From the NCBI RefSeq assembly GCF_031348265.1, contig NZ_CP133771.1:1674001-1738000 (forward strand): a DNA stretch of 64,000 bases. The letters are read 5' to 3'. The notes beneath the pieces were generated by a model. The model had not been told where the DNA came from. It did not search any database and saw nothing but the letters and a program-made list of their open reading frames with translations. How positions within the stretch are numbered: position 1 is the first letter of the stretch; each line of letters starts with the position of its first letter. This document shows positions 27,201 to 36,422 of this stretch, piece after piece. Position numbers and translations under genes: made by a program. Origin of the DNA: Streptomyces collinus. GTDB taxonomy: Bacteria; Actinomycetota; Actinomycetes; Streptomycetales; Streptomycetaceae.

Positions 27201-29464
27201 GAGGGCTGCTCCGAGGCCGATCGGACGTTTCTGCGGAAGTCGCGTTCGACGCGGTCGGCGAGGCCCTGCGCCTCGTTGCCGAGGCCGGCCTGTGCGGCGG
27301 CGGTGGTGGCGTCGGCCTCCAGGGCGTCCCCGGCGGGCTGCGGGTCGTCGACGGTGCGGCCGTCGGCCCAGCCGGAGACGGCGTAGACGACGACCGGGGC
27401 CTCGGTGAGCACGGAGACGGTCCAGGAGGCGCGCTGGCGGGCGCCGAAGCCGGCGGCGAGCGTGCCCTTCGCGGCGTACGGCAAGGGCATCAGGTCGCTG
27501 CGGCGGTCCAGGCGTTCCCTGCGGAAACGGTTCGCGAGGGCGGTCATGCCGGGGGCGTCGGCGGTGGTGAACAGCAGGCCGACGGTGGTCACGTAACTCT
27601 CGGTGGCGTCGGTGTAGGTGGCGCGCAGGAGGCGTTCGCAGCCGACGGGGGCGAGGGCCTTGCGCAGCAGCGGGTCGAAGGCGTCCTTGCAGCCGCTGTC
27701 GGGGGCGACGGCGATACGGGTCCAGGTGCGGTCGGCTCCGCCGGGGCCGGCGCCCCTGCCCTGCACGGTGGGCGGGAAGAGCTGGTCGACCGGGACGCTG
27801 TGCCAGAGGCTTCCGGCGGCGGCGAAGGTAGTGGGCGAGCCCTCTTCCCCGGAGCCGCCGACGAGCCAGCTGCCGGTGACCGCCCCGGAGATGAGGCCCA
27901 GTCCGAGCACGAGGCAGACGGCGGCAGCGGCGGCCTGCGGCGCCCCGCGCCGGAGGAGCGGCCGGGGCCGGGCGTCGCCGTCGTAGCCCTCGGGTTCACC
28001 GAACGACACCAGGGGGCGCGTGGCGCTCCAGGAGAGGGCGGGGTCGGGAGAGACCGGGGCGGGGCTCGGGTGTGGTGGGGCGGCGGGGGCCTGCGGCTCG
28101 TGTGCGGGGCGCGGCGGGGCGGCGGGACGGGCTGCCGTCACCCCCGGGGCGGCGGGGCGGGCGACGGGTACGGCGGGCTCGTCCGGTGCCGGGTCGGCGG
28201 GGACCGGGCGGAGACGGGCGGTCGTCTCGGAGGTGGTCTCGCCGGGGGAGCCGGTACGGCGGGGCTCGGGGAGCCGGAACGGCCTGCCGGCCGTCTCCGA
28301 CGATGCTCCGGCCTGAGCACCGGAACCGCCCGACCCGCCGGGGGCGGAGAGGCGGAAGGGCCGGCCGGGCGTCTCCGCCGAGGCCCCTTCCGAAGGGTCC
28401 GGACGTCCCGCCCGGCCGGAGGGCCCCGGCGTGGGGAGGTGACGCGGGCGCGGAGGAGTATCGGATGCCGGGGAGGGGGACGGCTCGGGTGAACCGGCGC
28501 GGGCCTCACGGCTGACACCGGACCGCCCTTCCGAGCCGAGGCTGCTCCCACGACTGACGCCTGAAGGGTGGTCCGAGCCGGGACGGCCGTCGGGGCCACC
28601 GGAGGGCCTGTCCGAGCCGGGGCGCGCCTCGCGGGCGATGCCGGAGGGCCGATCCGAGCCAGGGCGCGCCTCGCGGGCGATGCCGGAGGGCCGATCCGAA
28701 CCGAGGCCGGTCACACGACCGCCGGACGACCCATCCGAACCGAAGCTCGACTCACGGCCGCCGCCGGAAGGCTGATCCGAGCCAGGGCGGCCATCGCCGC
28801 CGACGCCGGAAGGCCGGTCCGTGCCGAGGCCACCGTCGCGGCCGCCGGAGGGCCGGTCCGAGCCAGGGCGCGCCTCACGGCCGACGCCGGAAGACCGCTC
28901 CGAACCGAGGCCGGTCACACGACCGCCGGAAGGCCGGTCCGAGTCGGCACGCGTCTCGCGGCCGATGTTGGGCGGCATGTCGGGGAAGCGGGTGGAGGCG
29001 CGGGGCGGGGGCGGCGCGGAGGGCTCGGTGATCCGGGACGCGGTGGGCCCAGTGGGCCGGGGGGCGGCGGAGTTGCTGGGCCAGGGTTCCGCAGGCTCGC
29101 TGCGCCGGGGCGCGGTGGGCCCGGTGAGCCGGGGTACGGCGGGCCCGGTGAGCCGGGGTTCCGCAGGCTCGTTGCGCCGGGGTGCGGCGGAGCCGCTGGG
29201 CCGGGGCGCGGCGGAGCCGGTGTTCGCGGTTCCGAGGGAGGGGAAGCGGGGGTGGCCGTTCGGCCTGTGGGAGGGTTTCGGGCCGTTCGGGTCCCCGGGC
29301 GTCCCGGAGGGGGCCGCTGCCGGACCCGGCGCGGGGTCGGACGTGGTGCCCGGGGTGTTCCGCTCGTCCGCCGCCGGGGCTTGCGGTGCGGCCGGCGGGT
29401 GCGACGGACGCGGTGGCGTCGTGGGGCGCGGAGGGAAGGAGGCGCGTGGCGCTTCCGTGCTCAT
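27197..29464 (-). CDS. Repeat-rich disordered membrane protein coupled to the mycosin
   Basis: A 755-aa protein with no recognised family. Residues 1 to about 510 are Pro/Ser/Gly/Arg-rich and look disordered. They include about 10-residue units of the PRLTGPA type (about 80-140) and about eleven 13-14-residue units of the type SDRPSGGRxxxPG (about 175-325). One membrane helix follows (about 518-540, AAAAAVCLVLGLGLISGAV), then an extracytoplasmic domain of about 210 residues with two Cys (SGCKDAF and VGCERLL) that could pair. The long tail would lie in the cytoplasm. It is the first gene of a two-gene operon with the mycosin, so it is a candidate substrate, anchor or regulator of it. Confidence 0.8.
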   Translation of the reverse strand: MSTEAPRASFPPRPTTPPRPSHPPAAPQAPAADERNTPGTTSDPAPGPAAAPSGTPGDPNGPKPSHRPNGHPRFPSLGTANTGSAAPRPSGSAAPRRNEPAEPRLTGPAVPRLTGPTAPRRSEPAEPWPSNSAAPRPTGPTASRITEPSAPPPPRASTRFPDMPPNIGRETRADSDRPSGGRVTGLGSERSSGVGREARPGSDRPSGGRDGGLGTDRPSGVGGDGRPGSDQPSGGGRESSFGSDGSSGGRVTGLGSDRPSGIAREARPGSDRPSGIAREARPGSDRPSGGPDGRPGSDHPSGVSRGSSLGSEGRSGVSREARAGSPEPSPSPASDTPPRPRHLPTPGPSGRAGRPDPSEGASAETPGRPFRLSAPGGSGGSGAQAGASSETAGRPFRLPEPRRTGSPGETTSETTARLRPVPADPAPDEPAVPVARPAAPGVTAARPAAPPRPAHEPQAPAAPPHPSPAPVSPDPALSWSATRPLVSFGEPEGYDGDARPRPLLRRGAPQAAAAAVCLVLGLGLISGAVTGSWLVGGSGEEGSPTTFAAAGSLWHSVPVDQLFPPTVQGRGAGPGGADRTWTRIAVAPDSGCKDAFDPLLRKALAPVGCERLLRATYTDATESYVTTVGLLFTTADAPGMTALANRFRRERLDRRSDLMPLPYAAKGTLAAGFGARQRASWTVSVLTEAPVVVYAVSGWADGRTVDDPQPAGDALEADATTAAAQAGLGNEAQGLADRVERDFRRNVRSASEQPS
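28490..28945. repeat. Tandem 39/42-bp repeats inside the membrane protein gene
   Basis: About eleven imperfect copies of a 39-42-bp unit encode SDRPSGG/SDRPSGIAREARPG-type repeats. The two copies at 28621-28662 and 28663-28704 differ at only two bases or so, pointing to recent duplication. Length variation between strains is likely. The copies keep the reading frame, so this is a coding minisatellite and not CRISPR. Confidence 0.85.
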
Positions 29465-29731
29465 GCACCCCCCGTTTCCTCATGCCCGGGCCGCTCGTTT
29501 CACGCGGGCCGTTGCCGTCCTGCCCGAGGCCCGGTACGGAATCGTCCCGGGCACACCTACCCGTACGGACGGAGCGTCATCCCGCGCGGATCCCCGGCCG
29601 GCGGCGTCCGTCGTACGTTCGCGTCACTCTACGGCTTGTTCCTGGGCGAACGGGAACCAGTCCACGAGGCCGGGGCATCTGCCCGGAACGTCCCCCTACC
29701 CTGCGGTAATCCAGTCTGGCAGGCTGCGTTC

Positions 29732-30934
29732 ATGACTGCGCGCGCCGCCGACCGGGCCCGTTACGACCGGGCCACCGCCCATCTCGACGCCCCTCTCGCG
29801 ATCGTGGACCTGGAGGCTTTCGACGCCAACGCCGCCGACCTGGTCCGACGTGCCGGGGGCAAGCCGATCCGGGTCGCCAGCAAGTCCGTGCGCTGCCGGG
29901 CGCTGCTGGAGCGCGTCCTGGCCCGGGACGGCTTCGCGGGGATCATGTCGTTCACCCTCGCCGAATCGCTGTGGCTGGCCCGTTCCGGGTTCGAGGACGT
30001 ACTGCTCGCCTATCCGTCCGCCGACCGTGCGGCGTATGCCGAACTGGCCGGTGATCCCAAGCTCGCCGCCGCCGTGACCGTCATGGTCGACGACGTCGCC
30101 CAGCTGGATCTGATCGACGCCTCGCGTGGCGGCGGGCGTGAAGTGGTGCGGGTGTGCCTGGAGTTGGACACCTCGCTGAAGCTGCTCGGCGGGCGGGTGC
30201 GGGTCGGGGCCCTGCGTTCACCGCTGCACTCCCCCGCCCAGGTCGCCGACGTGGCACGGGCGGTGGCCCGGCGGCCCGGCTTCGAGGTCGTGGGGATCAT
30301 GGCGTACGAGGGGCATGTCGCCGGGGTCGGGGACTCGCTGGCCGGGCGTCCGCTGCGGTCCCGTGCGATCCGGCTGATGCAGGCCGCCGCCAAGCGTGAA
30401 CTCGCCGAGCGGCGTGCGGAGGTGGTGCGCGCGGTGCGGGCCGTCGTGCCGGATCTGGAGTTCGTCAACGGCGGCGGCACCGGCTCGGTGCAGCACACGG
30501 CGGCCGAGGACGCGGTGACCGAGATCGCCGCCGGTTCGGGGCTGTACGTGCCGCGCCTGTTCGACAACTACACGTCGTTCAGGGGTCGTCCGTCGGCCCT
30601 CTTCGCCATGCCCGTGGTGCGGCGGCCGGGGGTGGGGGTGGTGACCGTGCTCGGTGGTGGGTATCCCGCCTCGGGTGCGGCCGGGGCCGACCGGTCGCCC
30701 GTGCCGTATCTGCCGGAGGGGCTGCGCTACGACCCGCAGGAGGGTGCGGGTGAGGTGCAGACGCCGCTGCTGGGCTTGCCCGCGGACGACCTGCTGATCG
30801 GTGACAAGGTGTGGTTCCGGCACGCGAAGGCCGGTGAGCTGTGCGAGCGGTTCGACCGGCTGCACCTGATCGAGGGCGACGCGGTGACGGCCGCCGTGCC
30901 CACCTACCGCGGCGAGGGCCACACGTTTCTCTGA
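29732..30934 (+). CDS. PLP-dependent amino acid deaminase/aldolase (D-threonine aldolase-like)
   Basis: A 400-aa fold-type-III PLP enzyme. The alanine-racemase-like N-terminal barrel starts DAPLAIVDLEAFDANAADLVRRAGG with the Schiff-base Lys in IRVASKSVRC (about residue 49). The barrel then shows VVGIMAYEGHVAG and LEFVNGGGTGSVQHT (phosphate-binding Gly-rich loop). The C-terminal beta domain has the DLLIGDKVWFRHAKAGELCERF metal-binding His/Cys segment seen in D-threonine aldolases and D-serine dehydratases. The substrate is probably a D-amino acid. The ATG at 29732 fits the family N-terminus; an upstream open frame of nearly 400 codons is antisense to the repeat gene and was rejected. Confidence 0.88.
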   Translation: MTARAADRARYDRATAHLDAPLAIVDLEAFDANAADLVRRAGGKPIRVASKSVRCRALLERVLARDGFAGIMSFTLAESLWLARSGFEDVLLAYPSADRAAYAELAGDPKLAAAVTVMVDDVAQLDLIDASRGGGREVVRVCLELDTSLKLLGGRVRVGALRSPLHSPAQVADVARAVARRPGFEVVGIMAYEGHVAGVGDSLAGRPLRSRAIRLMQAAAKRELAERRAEVVRAVRAVVPDLEFVNGGGTGSVQHTAAEDAVTEIAAGSGLYVPRLFDNYTSFRGRPSALFAMPVVRRPGVGVVTVLGGGYPASGAAGADRSPVPYLPEGLRYDPQEGAGEVQTPLLGLPADDLLIGDKVWFRHAKAGELCERFDRLHLIEGDAVTAAVPTYRGEGHTFL

Positions 30935-30947
30935 GGCCTGCGGGGCG

Positions 30948-31853
30948 TCAGTCCGCAGGGCCGATGCTGCTGCCGACGCCGCCGCCCGTGTCTGCGTCGC
31001 CGAACGGGCGGATGCCCTGGGTGATGCGGTCCATGTCGGCGAGCGGCGGTCCGTCCTCGCCCGCGTCGAAGACGTACCGGACGAGGACCGGCGACTCGGT
31101 GCCGACGCTGGAGGGGAAGGCCAGCGACTGCACGTAGCCGCCGGGGCCCTTGCCGGTCTTGACGCGCCAGCGCACGAGGTACCCGGCGCGGCCCGCCACC
31201 GCGACCGGCCCGGACTTGACGACCTGGTGCGACTCCAGGCCGCCGTGGAGCTCGCGGCCGAGCCGGTCGCGGTCGTAGGCCTCGTCGGCGGCCTCGGGGA
31301 TGTCCGCCTTGGCGAGGGCCTCGGGGGACTTCTCGTCGTTCTCGGTCACCGTGCGGGAGAAGACCATGCCGTGGCGGCACAGGCCGACGCCGGCGGGGCA
31401 GTCGTAGGTGCCGTCGGTCGTCATGACGACGTCGTCCTGGGCGACGTGCTGCGGGCGGACCCAGCCGTCGCGCAGCGGGAACGTGATGCCGTTGAGCTGG
31501 TCCTCGACGACGGCGGGGTCGTCCGCGGACGGTTTTGACGTCGACGCCTCGGGGGTCGGCTCGGGAGAGCCGGGCGTGGTCTCGGGCGCGGAGGTGGGGG
31601 CCGTCCTGGCCTCCGTGCCGTCGCCGTCGCCCCCGCCGAGGGCGACGGCTCCGGTGACGATCGCCGCCACCAGGACGGCGCCTGCGGCGGCCAGGGCGAC
31701 CGCCTTCGTCCGGCCGGTGCCGCCGCCCGGTGGCGGGACGGCGGGCGCCTCGGGCGCGCGGCGGTGTTCGGTCCAGGCCGTGCCGTCCCACCAGCGCTGC
31801 CGGTGCGGGGCGTGCGGGTCGGGATACCAGCCGGGCGGCGGCGTCAGGCTCAT
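30948..31853 (-). CDS. DUF2510 membrane protein with extracytoplasmic domain
   Basis: A 301-aa protein. Residues 1-32 form a DUF2510 module (PPPGWYPDPHAPHRQRWWDGTAWTEH), a short cytoplasmic Trp-rich motif found at the N-terminus of many actinobacterial membrane proteins. A membrane helix (about 50-72) and a Thr/Pro/Ser-rich wall-spanning linker (about 78-115) follow, then a globular domain with two Cys (YDCPAGVGLC) ending near GIRPFGDAD. No enzyme motif. Its 3' end is 14 bases from the convergent PLP-enzyme stop. Confidence 0.85.
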   Translation of the reverse strand: MSLTPPPGWYPDPHAPHRQRWWDGTAWTEHRRAPEAPAVPPPGGGTGRTKAVALAAAGAVLVAAIVTGAVALGGGDGDGTEARTAPTSAPETTPGSPEPTPEASTSKPSADDPAVVEDQLNGITFPLRDGWVRPQHVAQDDVVMTTDGTYDCPAGVGLCRHGMVFSRTVTENDEKSPEALAKADIPEAADEAYDRDRLGRELHGGLESHQVVKSGPVAVAGRAGYLVRWRVKTGKGPGGYVQSLAFPSSVGTESPVLVRYVFDAGEDGPPLADMDRITQGIRPFGDADTGGGVGSSIGPAD

Positions 31854-31895
31854 CCCGGCACTGTAGGGCGCGACCCGGACCGTCGGGGCACTCGC

Positions 31896-32681
31896 CTACA
31901 GGGGTGTGACGTACGCCCCGGCGATCCCGCCGTCGACCAGGAAGTCGGTGGCGTTGACGAACGAGGAGTCGTCGCTGGCGAGGAAGGCGACGGCGGCGGC
32001 GATCTCGTCGGCCTCGGCGAACCGGCCCAGCGGGATGTGCACCAGGCGGCGCGCGGCCCGCTCCGGGTCCTTGGCGAACAGCTCCTGGAGGAGCGGGGTG
32101 TTGACCGGGCCCGGGCACAGGGCGTTCACGCGGATGCCCTCGCGGGCGAACTGCACGCCCAGTTCGCGGGACATCGCGAGGACGCCTCCCTTGGAGGCCG
32201 TGTACGAGATCTGGGAGGTCGCCGCGCCCATCCTGGCCACGAAGGACGCGGTGTTGATGATCGACCCCCGGCCCTGGCGCTGCATGTAGGGGATGGCGGC
32301 CTTGCAGCACAGGTAGACGGAGGTCAGGTTGACCTCCTGGACGCGCTTCCAGGCCTCCAGGCCGGTCTCCAGGATGGAGTCGTCGTCGGGCGGGGAGATG
32401 CCGGCGTTGTTGAAGGCGATGTCGACGCTGCCGTAGGTGTCGTACGCGGTCCTGAAGAGGGCCTCGACCTCGTCGGGGTCGGTGACGTCGACCTTCACGA
32501 AGGTGCCGCCGGTCTCCTCGGCGGCGGCCTTGCCGCGGGTCTCGTCGACGTCGCCGCAGACGACGCTGGCCCCCTCGGAGGCGAGGCGGCGGGCGGTGGC
32601 GAGGCCGATGCCGCTGCCGGCTCCGGTGACGACGGCGGTACGGCCGACCAGGCGGCGGCAGATGTTCTCCTGGGCAGTCAC
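31896..32681 (-). CDS. Short-chain dehydrogenase/reductase
   Basis: A 261-aa classical SDR: cofactor loop TGAGSGIG (about 19-26), NNAG (NNAGIS), catalytic Ser in NTASFVARMG, and Tyr/Lys in SYTASKG, then PGPVNTPLL. The Asp at the end of strand 2 (VCGDVDE) suggests NAD(H) preference. The GTG overlaps the aldehyde dehydrogenase stop (GTGA), making it the third gene of glnA4-ALDH-SDR. In the proposed gamma-glutamyl pathway it could oxidise the alcohol of a gamma-glutamyl aminoalcohol to the aldehyde; this is inference from position. Confidence 0.9.
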   Translation of the reverse strand: MTAQENICRRLVGRTAVVTGAGSGIGLATARRLASEGASVVCGDVDETRGKAAAEETGGTFVKVDVTDPDEVEALFRTAYDTYGSVDIAFNNAGISPPDDDSILETGLEAWKRVQEVNLTSVYLCCKAAIPYMQRQGRGSIINTASFVARMGAATSQISYTASKGGVLAMSRELGVQFAREGIRVNALCPGPVNTPLLQELFAKDPERAARRLVHIPLGRFAEADEIAAAVAFLASDDSSFVNATDFLVDGGIAGAYVTPL

Positions 32682-34063
32682 TGTGCGGGGCCCTCCGTGC
32701 TGATGAAGACGTTCTTGGTTTCGGTGAAGGCGGCCAGGGCGTCGGGGCCGAGTTCGCGGCCGACGCCGGACTGCTTGTAGCCGCCGAACGGGGTCCAGTA
32801 GCGGACGCTGGCGTGGGAGTTGACGGACAGGTTGCCCGCGCGGACGCCCTGGGAGACACGCAGGGCACGGCCGACGTCCCGGGTCCAGATGGAGCCGGAC
32901 AGGCCGTAGGGGGTGTCGTTGGCCAGGCGGATCGCGTCCTGCTCGTCGGTGAAGGGCAGGAGGACGGCGACGGGGCCGAAGATCTCCTCGCAGGCGGCAG
33001 CCGAATCGGGGCTCTCGCCGGTGAGGACGGTCGGCGGGAACCAGAAGCCCGGGCCCTCGGGTGCGCTGCCGCGCAGGGCCGGGGCACCGTCCGGCACGAA
33101 GCCGCGGACGCGGTCGAGCTGCTGCCGGGAGATCAGCGGGCCCATCTGGGTCTTCTCGTCGGCCGGGTCGCCCACCACCACGGCGGCCAGCGCCTCGGCG
33201 AGATGCTCGCGGACCTCGTCGTAGACGGACTCCTGGACCAGGACGCGGGTGCGGGCGCAGCAGTCCTGGCCGGAGTTGTCCAGGAAGGAGAAGGGGTCGA
33301 CGGCGGTCTTGAGGTCGGCGTCGGCGAAGACGATGTTGGGGCTCTTGCCGCCGAGTTCCAGGGTGACGGGCTTGACCTGCTCGGCGCCGAGGGCCGCGAC
33401 GCGCGTCCCGGTCCGGGTGGAACCGGTGAAGACGATCTTGGCGACTCCGGGGTGGCGGACCAGGGCGTCGCCCGTGATGTCGCCGCGTCCCGGCAGCACC
33501 TGGAAGAGGTGCTCGGGGAGCCCGGCCTCCAGGGCGAGTTCGGCGAGGCGCAGCGCGGTGAGCGGGGTGGTCTCGGCGGGCTTGAGGATGACGGCGTTGC
33601 CGGCCGCGAGGGCGGGGGCGGTGCCCCAGGCGGCGATCGGCATGGGGAAGTTCCAGGGCGCGATCACGCCGACGACGCCGAGCGGTTCGAGGATCGTGAC
33701 GTTCAGGCCGCCCGGGACCGGGATCTGACGGCCGGTGAGCCGTTCCACTCCCCCGGCCGCGTAGTCCAGCAGGTCGCGGACGTTTCCGGCCTCCCAGCGG
33801 GCGTTGCCGATGAGGTGGCCGGCCTCGCGGACCTCCAGGCGGGCCAGCTCTTCCAGGTGCTCGTCGACGGTGGCCGCGAAGCGGCGCAGCAGCCGGGCGC
33901 GGTCCGCGGGGGGCAGGGCGGCCCAGGTCCGCTGTGCCCGGGCGGCCCAGGTGACGGCCGTGTCGACGTCGGCCGGGCTCGCCCCGGCGACGGCGGCGAC
34001 GACTTCCTCGGTCGCGGGGTTCAGTACTTCCAGAAGGTGCTCGGAAGACACAAAGGACCTCAC
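32678..34063 (-). CDS. NAD(P)-dependent aldehyde dehydrogenase
   Basis: A 461-aa ALDH: PWNFPMPIAAWGTAPALAAGN (cofactor and Asn), FTGSTRTG, the catalytic Glu in LELGGKSPN, and Cys in NSGQDCCARTR (about 270; the canonical pattern GQxC with a second Cys behind), then EEIFGPVAVL. The GTG start (34063-34061) overlaps the glnA4 TGA. Expected role: oxidising a gamma-glutamyl-amino aldehyde to the acid, as PuuC does in E. coli. A frame extending into glnA4 was rejected. Confidence 0.92.
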   Translation of the reverse strand: MRSFVSSEHLLEVLNPATEEVVAAVAGASPADVDTAVTWAARAQRTWAALPPADRARLLRRFAATVDEHLEELARLEVREAGHLIGNARWEAGNVRDLLDYAAGGVERLTGRQIPVPGGLNVTILEPLGVVGVIAPWNFPMPIAAWGTAPALAAGNAVILKPAETTPLTALRLAELALEAGLPEHLFQVLPGRGDITGDALVRHPGVAKIVFTGSTRTGTRVAALGAEQVKPVTLELGGKSPNIVFADADLKTAVDPFSFLDNSGQDCCARTRVLVQESVYDEVREHLAEALAAVVVGDPADEKTQMGPLISRQQLDRVRGFVPDGAPALRGSAPEGPGFWFPPTVLTGESPDSAAACEEIFGPVAVLLPFTDEQDAIRLANDTPYGLSGSIWTRDVGRALRVSQGVRAGNLSVNSHASVRYWTPFGGYKQSGVGRELGPDALAAFTETKNVFISTEGPAQ

Positions 34064-35424
34064 ATGCGTTCGAAGGAGCGGCGCAGCTCCCAGTCGGTCA
34101 CCGCGGCGTCGAAGGCATCCAGTTCGACGCGCGCCATGTTGCGGTAGTGCGCGACGACCTCGTCGCCGAAGGCGGCCCGGGCGATGGGGCTGTTCTCCCA
34201 GAGCTCGGCGGCCTCGCGCAGGGTGTTGGGGACGTGGTCGAGGTCGGCGGCGTAGGCGTTGCCGGGGCAGGGTTCGGGCAGCTCCAGCTTCTGCTCGATG
34301 CCGTGCAGTCCGGCCGCGACCAGTCCGGCGACGGCGAGGTAGGGGTTGACGTCGCCGCCGGGCAGGCGGTTCTCGAAGCGCAGGGAGCGGCCGTGGCCGA
34401 CCACGCGCAGCGCGCAGGTGCGGTTGTCCTGGCCCCAGGCGACGGCGGTCGGGGCGAAGGAGCCGGGCTGGAAGCGCTTGTAGGAGTTGATGTTGGGGGC
34501 GTAGAGGAGGGAGAAGTCGCGCAGGGCCGCCAGCTGTCCGGCGAGGAAGTGCCGCATGACCTCGGACATGCCGCCTTCGAGGTCGCCGGCCATGGCGTTG
34601 GTGCCGTCGGCGTCGGCGAGCGAGAGGTGGATGTGGCAGGAGTTGCCCTCGCGCTCGTTGTACTTGGCCATGAAGGTGATCGACATGCCCTCCTGGGCGG
34701 CGATCTCCTTGGCGCCGGTCTTGTAGACGGAGTGCTGGTCGCAGGTGACCAGGGCCTCGTCGTAGCGGAAGGCGATCTCGTGCTGGCCGGGGTTGCACTC
34801 GCCCTTGGCGGACTCGACGGTGAGACCGGCTCCGGCCATCTCGTTGCGGATGCGGCGCAGCAGGGGCTCGATGCGGCCGGTGCCGAGGACCGAGTAGTCG
34901 ATGTTGTACTGGTTGGCCGGGGTCAGGCCCTTGTAGCCGGCGTCCCAGGCCTGTTCGTAGGTGTCCTTGAAGACGATGAACTCCAGCTCGGTGCCGACCT
35001 GGGCGGTGTAACCGAGTTCGGCGAGGCGTTCCAGCTGTCGGCGCAGGATCTGGCGGGGGGCGGCGACGACCGGGGAGCCGTCGTTCCAGGCCAGGTCGGC
35101 GTGGAGCATGGCCGTGCCCGCGTTCCAGGGGACGCGGCGCAGGGTGGTGAGGTCGGGGTGCATGGCGAAGTCGCCGTAGCCGCGGTCCCAGGAGGACATC
35201 GCGTAGCCCTCGACCGTGTTCATCTCGGTGTCGACGGCGAGCAGGTAGTTGCAGCCCTCGGTGCCGTGCCGGAGGACCTCGTCGAGGAAGAAGCGTGCGG
35301 CGAACCGCTTGCCCTGGAGCCGCCCTTGCATGTCGGGGAAGGCCAGGACGACAGTGTCGATCTCACCGCCGGCGACGAGGGTGTGCAGCTCCTCGACGCT
35401 CAGCGGGGGTGTGCGGTCTGCCAC
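34060..35424 (-). CDS. glnA4: GlnA4-type gamma-glutamyl-amine ligase (glutamine synthetase family)
   Basis: A 454-aa glutamine-synthetase-fold ligase that joins glutamate to an amine with ATP. Metal and ATP motifs are present: GTELEFIVF (144-152), NPGQHEIAF (211-219), the CHIHLSL segment (263-269) and RFENRLPGGDVNPYL (349-363). The adenylylation site of GSI (NLYxLPPEE) is absent, so the nitrogen-control modification does not apply. The S. coelicolor homologue in what looks like the same context, GlnA4, has been described as a gamma-glutamylethanolamide synthetase and not a true glutamine synthetase. The start is GTG 35424 with AGGAGG 8 bases upstream. First gene of an operon with ALDH and SDR. 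Confidence 0.88.
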   Translation of the reverse strand: MADRTPPLSVEELHTLVAGGEIDTVVLAFPDMQGRLQGKRFAARFFLDEVLRHGTEGCNYLLAVDTEMNTVEGYAMSSWDRGYGDFAMHPDLTTLRRVPWNAGTAMLHADLAWNDGSPVVAAPRQILRRQLERLAELGYTAQVGTELEFIVFKDTYEQAWDAGYKGLTPANQYNIDYSVLGTGRIEPLLRRIRNEMAGAGLTVESAKGECNPGQHEIAFRYDEALVTCDQHSVYKTGAKEIAAQEGMSITFMAKYNEREGNSCHIHLSLADADGTNAMAGDLEGGMSEVMRHFLAGQLAALRDFSLLYAPNINSYKRFQPGSFAPTAVAWGQDNRTCALRVVGHGRSLRFENRLPGGDVNPYLAVAGLVAAGLHGIEQKLELPEPCPGNAYAADLDHVPNTLREAAELWENSPIARAAFGDEVVAHYRNMARVELDAFDAAVTDWELRRSFERM

Positions 35425-35521
35425 GGGAAGGCCTCCTAGGCTCCTTGGATCCGCTGCCTGGATCCGCCGGGAGCCATAAGGTATTGCGGAGAACCATTGC
35501 TTGGGAAGGGGGTACGGCCAC

Positions 35522-36259
35522 ATGCCGGAGGAAGCTGGGGGCGGCGAGGTGCGGGACGGGCTGACGCCGGTGCTGCGACCGGTGCGCGCGGGCAACGGCT
35601 TCGAGGAGGCGCTGGAGCAGATCCTGCAAGTCGTACGGCTGGGTCTGGTGCCGGGGGGCGAGCGGCTGCCGGCCGAGCGGGAGCTGGCGGAGCGGCTGGG
35701 GATCAGCCGGGTGACGCTGCGCGAGGTGCTGAAGGTGCTCCAGGACCAGGGGCTCGTCGAGTCGCGGCGCGGCCGGTACGGCGGGACGTTCGTGCTGCCG
35801 CGCGCCGAGGCCGTCGGCGAGGACGAGCTGCGGCGCCGGGTCGCCGAGGTCGACATAGAGGACGTGCTGCGGTTCCGGGAGGTGCTGGAGGTGGGCGCGG
35901 CCGGGCTGTGCGCGGCGCACGGGCTGGAGGAGAAGCAGGCGGACCGGCTGCGCGAGGCCCTGGCGCGCACGCATGACGCGCCGCTCGCCGAGTACCGCCG
36001 CCTGGATACGCTGCTGCACCTCACGATCGCCGAGCTGTCCGGCTCCCCCACGCTCACCGCCCAGTACGCGGCCGTCCGCGCGAGGGTCAACGACCTGCTC
36101 GACTGCATCCCGCTGCTGGTGCGCAACCTGGAGCACTCCCAGCGGCAGCACACCGCCCTGGTGGAGGCGGTGATCGAGGGCGAGGCCGACCAGGCGCGGG
36201 AGATCATGCGCGAGCACTGCGGGGGCACGGCGGCACTGCTGCGGGGGTTCCTCGGCTGA
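35522..36259 (+). CDS. FadR-subfamily GntR regulator
   Basis: A 245-aa regulator. Residues about 15-85 are the GntR winged helix (FEEALEQILQVVRLGLVPGGERLPAERELAERLGISRVTLREVLKVLQDQGLVESRRGRYGG); the rest is an FCD ligand domain with metal-binding His residues (RLDTLLHLTIAELSGS and NLEHSQRQHTALVEAV). It is divergent from glnA4 and just upstream of the permease, so it probably controls both directions of this amine-utilisation cassette. ATG 35522 with GGAAGGGGG upstream. Confidence 0.9.
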   Translation: MPEEAGGGEVRDGLTPVLRPVRAGNGFEEALEQILQVVRLGLVPGGERLPAERELAERLGISRVTLREVLKVLQDQGLVESRRGRYGGTFVLPRAEAVGEDELRRRVAEVDIEDVLRFREVLEVGAAGLCAAHGLEEKQADRLREALARTHDAPLAEYRRLDTLLHLTIAELSGSPTLTAQYAAVRARVNDLLDCIPLLVRNLEHSQRQHTALVEAVIEGEADQAREIMREHCGGTAALLRGFLG

Positions 36260-36422
36260 GGAGCGGCGTTTCGGTGCGGTGTCTCGGCGCGGTGAGGATT
36301 TACAGGCGATTCACGCACGGGTCTTGCCATCCCCGGTCGGCACCGCAAAGGTATGGCTCCATTCCATTGAGTCGGAGCCCGCTCGATCCCGTGACCACCG
36401 CCGCCCCGTCGGGAGTCTGCCC

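Noticed and set aside
28490..28945. CRISPR-like spaced repeats
   Set aside because: The units are continuous, in frame and encode amino-acid repeats; there are no unique spacers and no cas genes.
28568..29731. Upstream extension of the PLP enzyme frame
   Set aside because: It is repetitive Arg/Gly/Ala sequence antisense to the repeat gene and contains no PLP-enzyme motif; the family start fits 29732.
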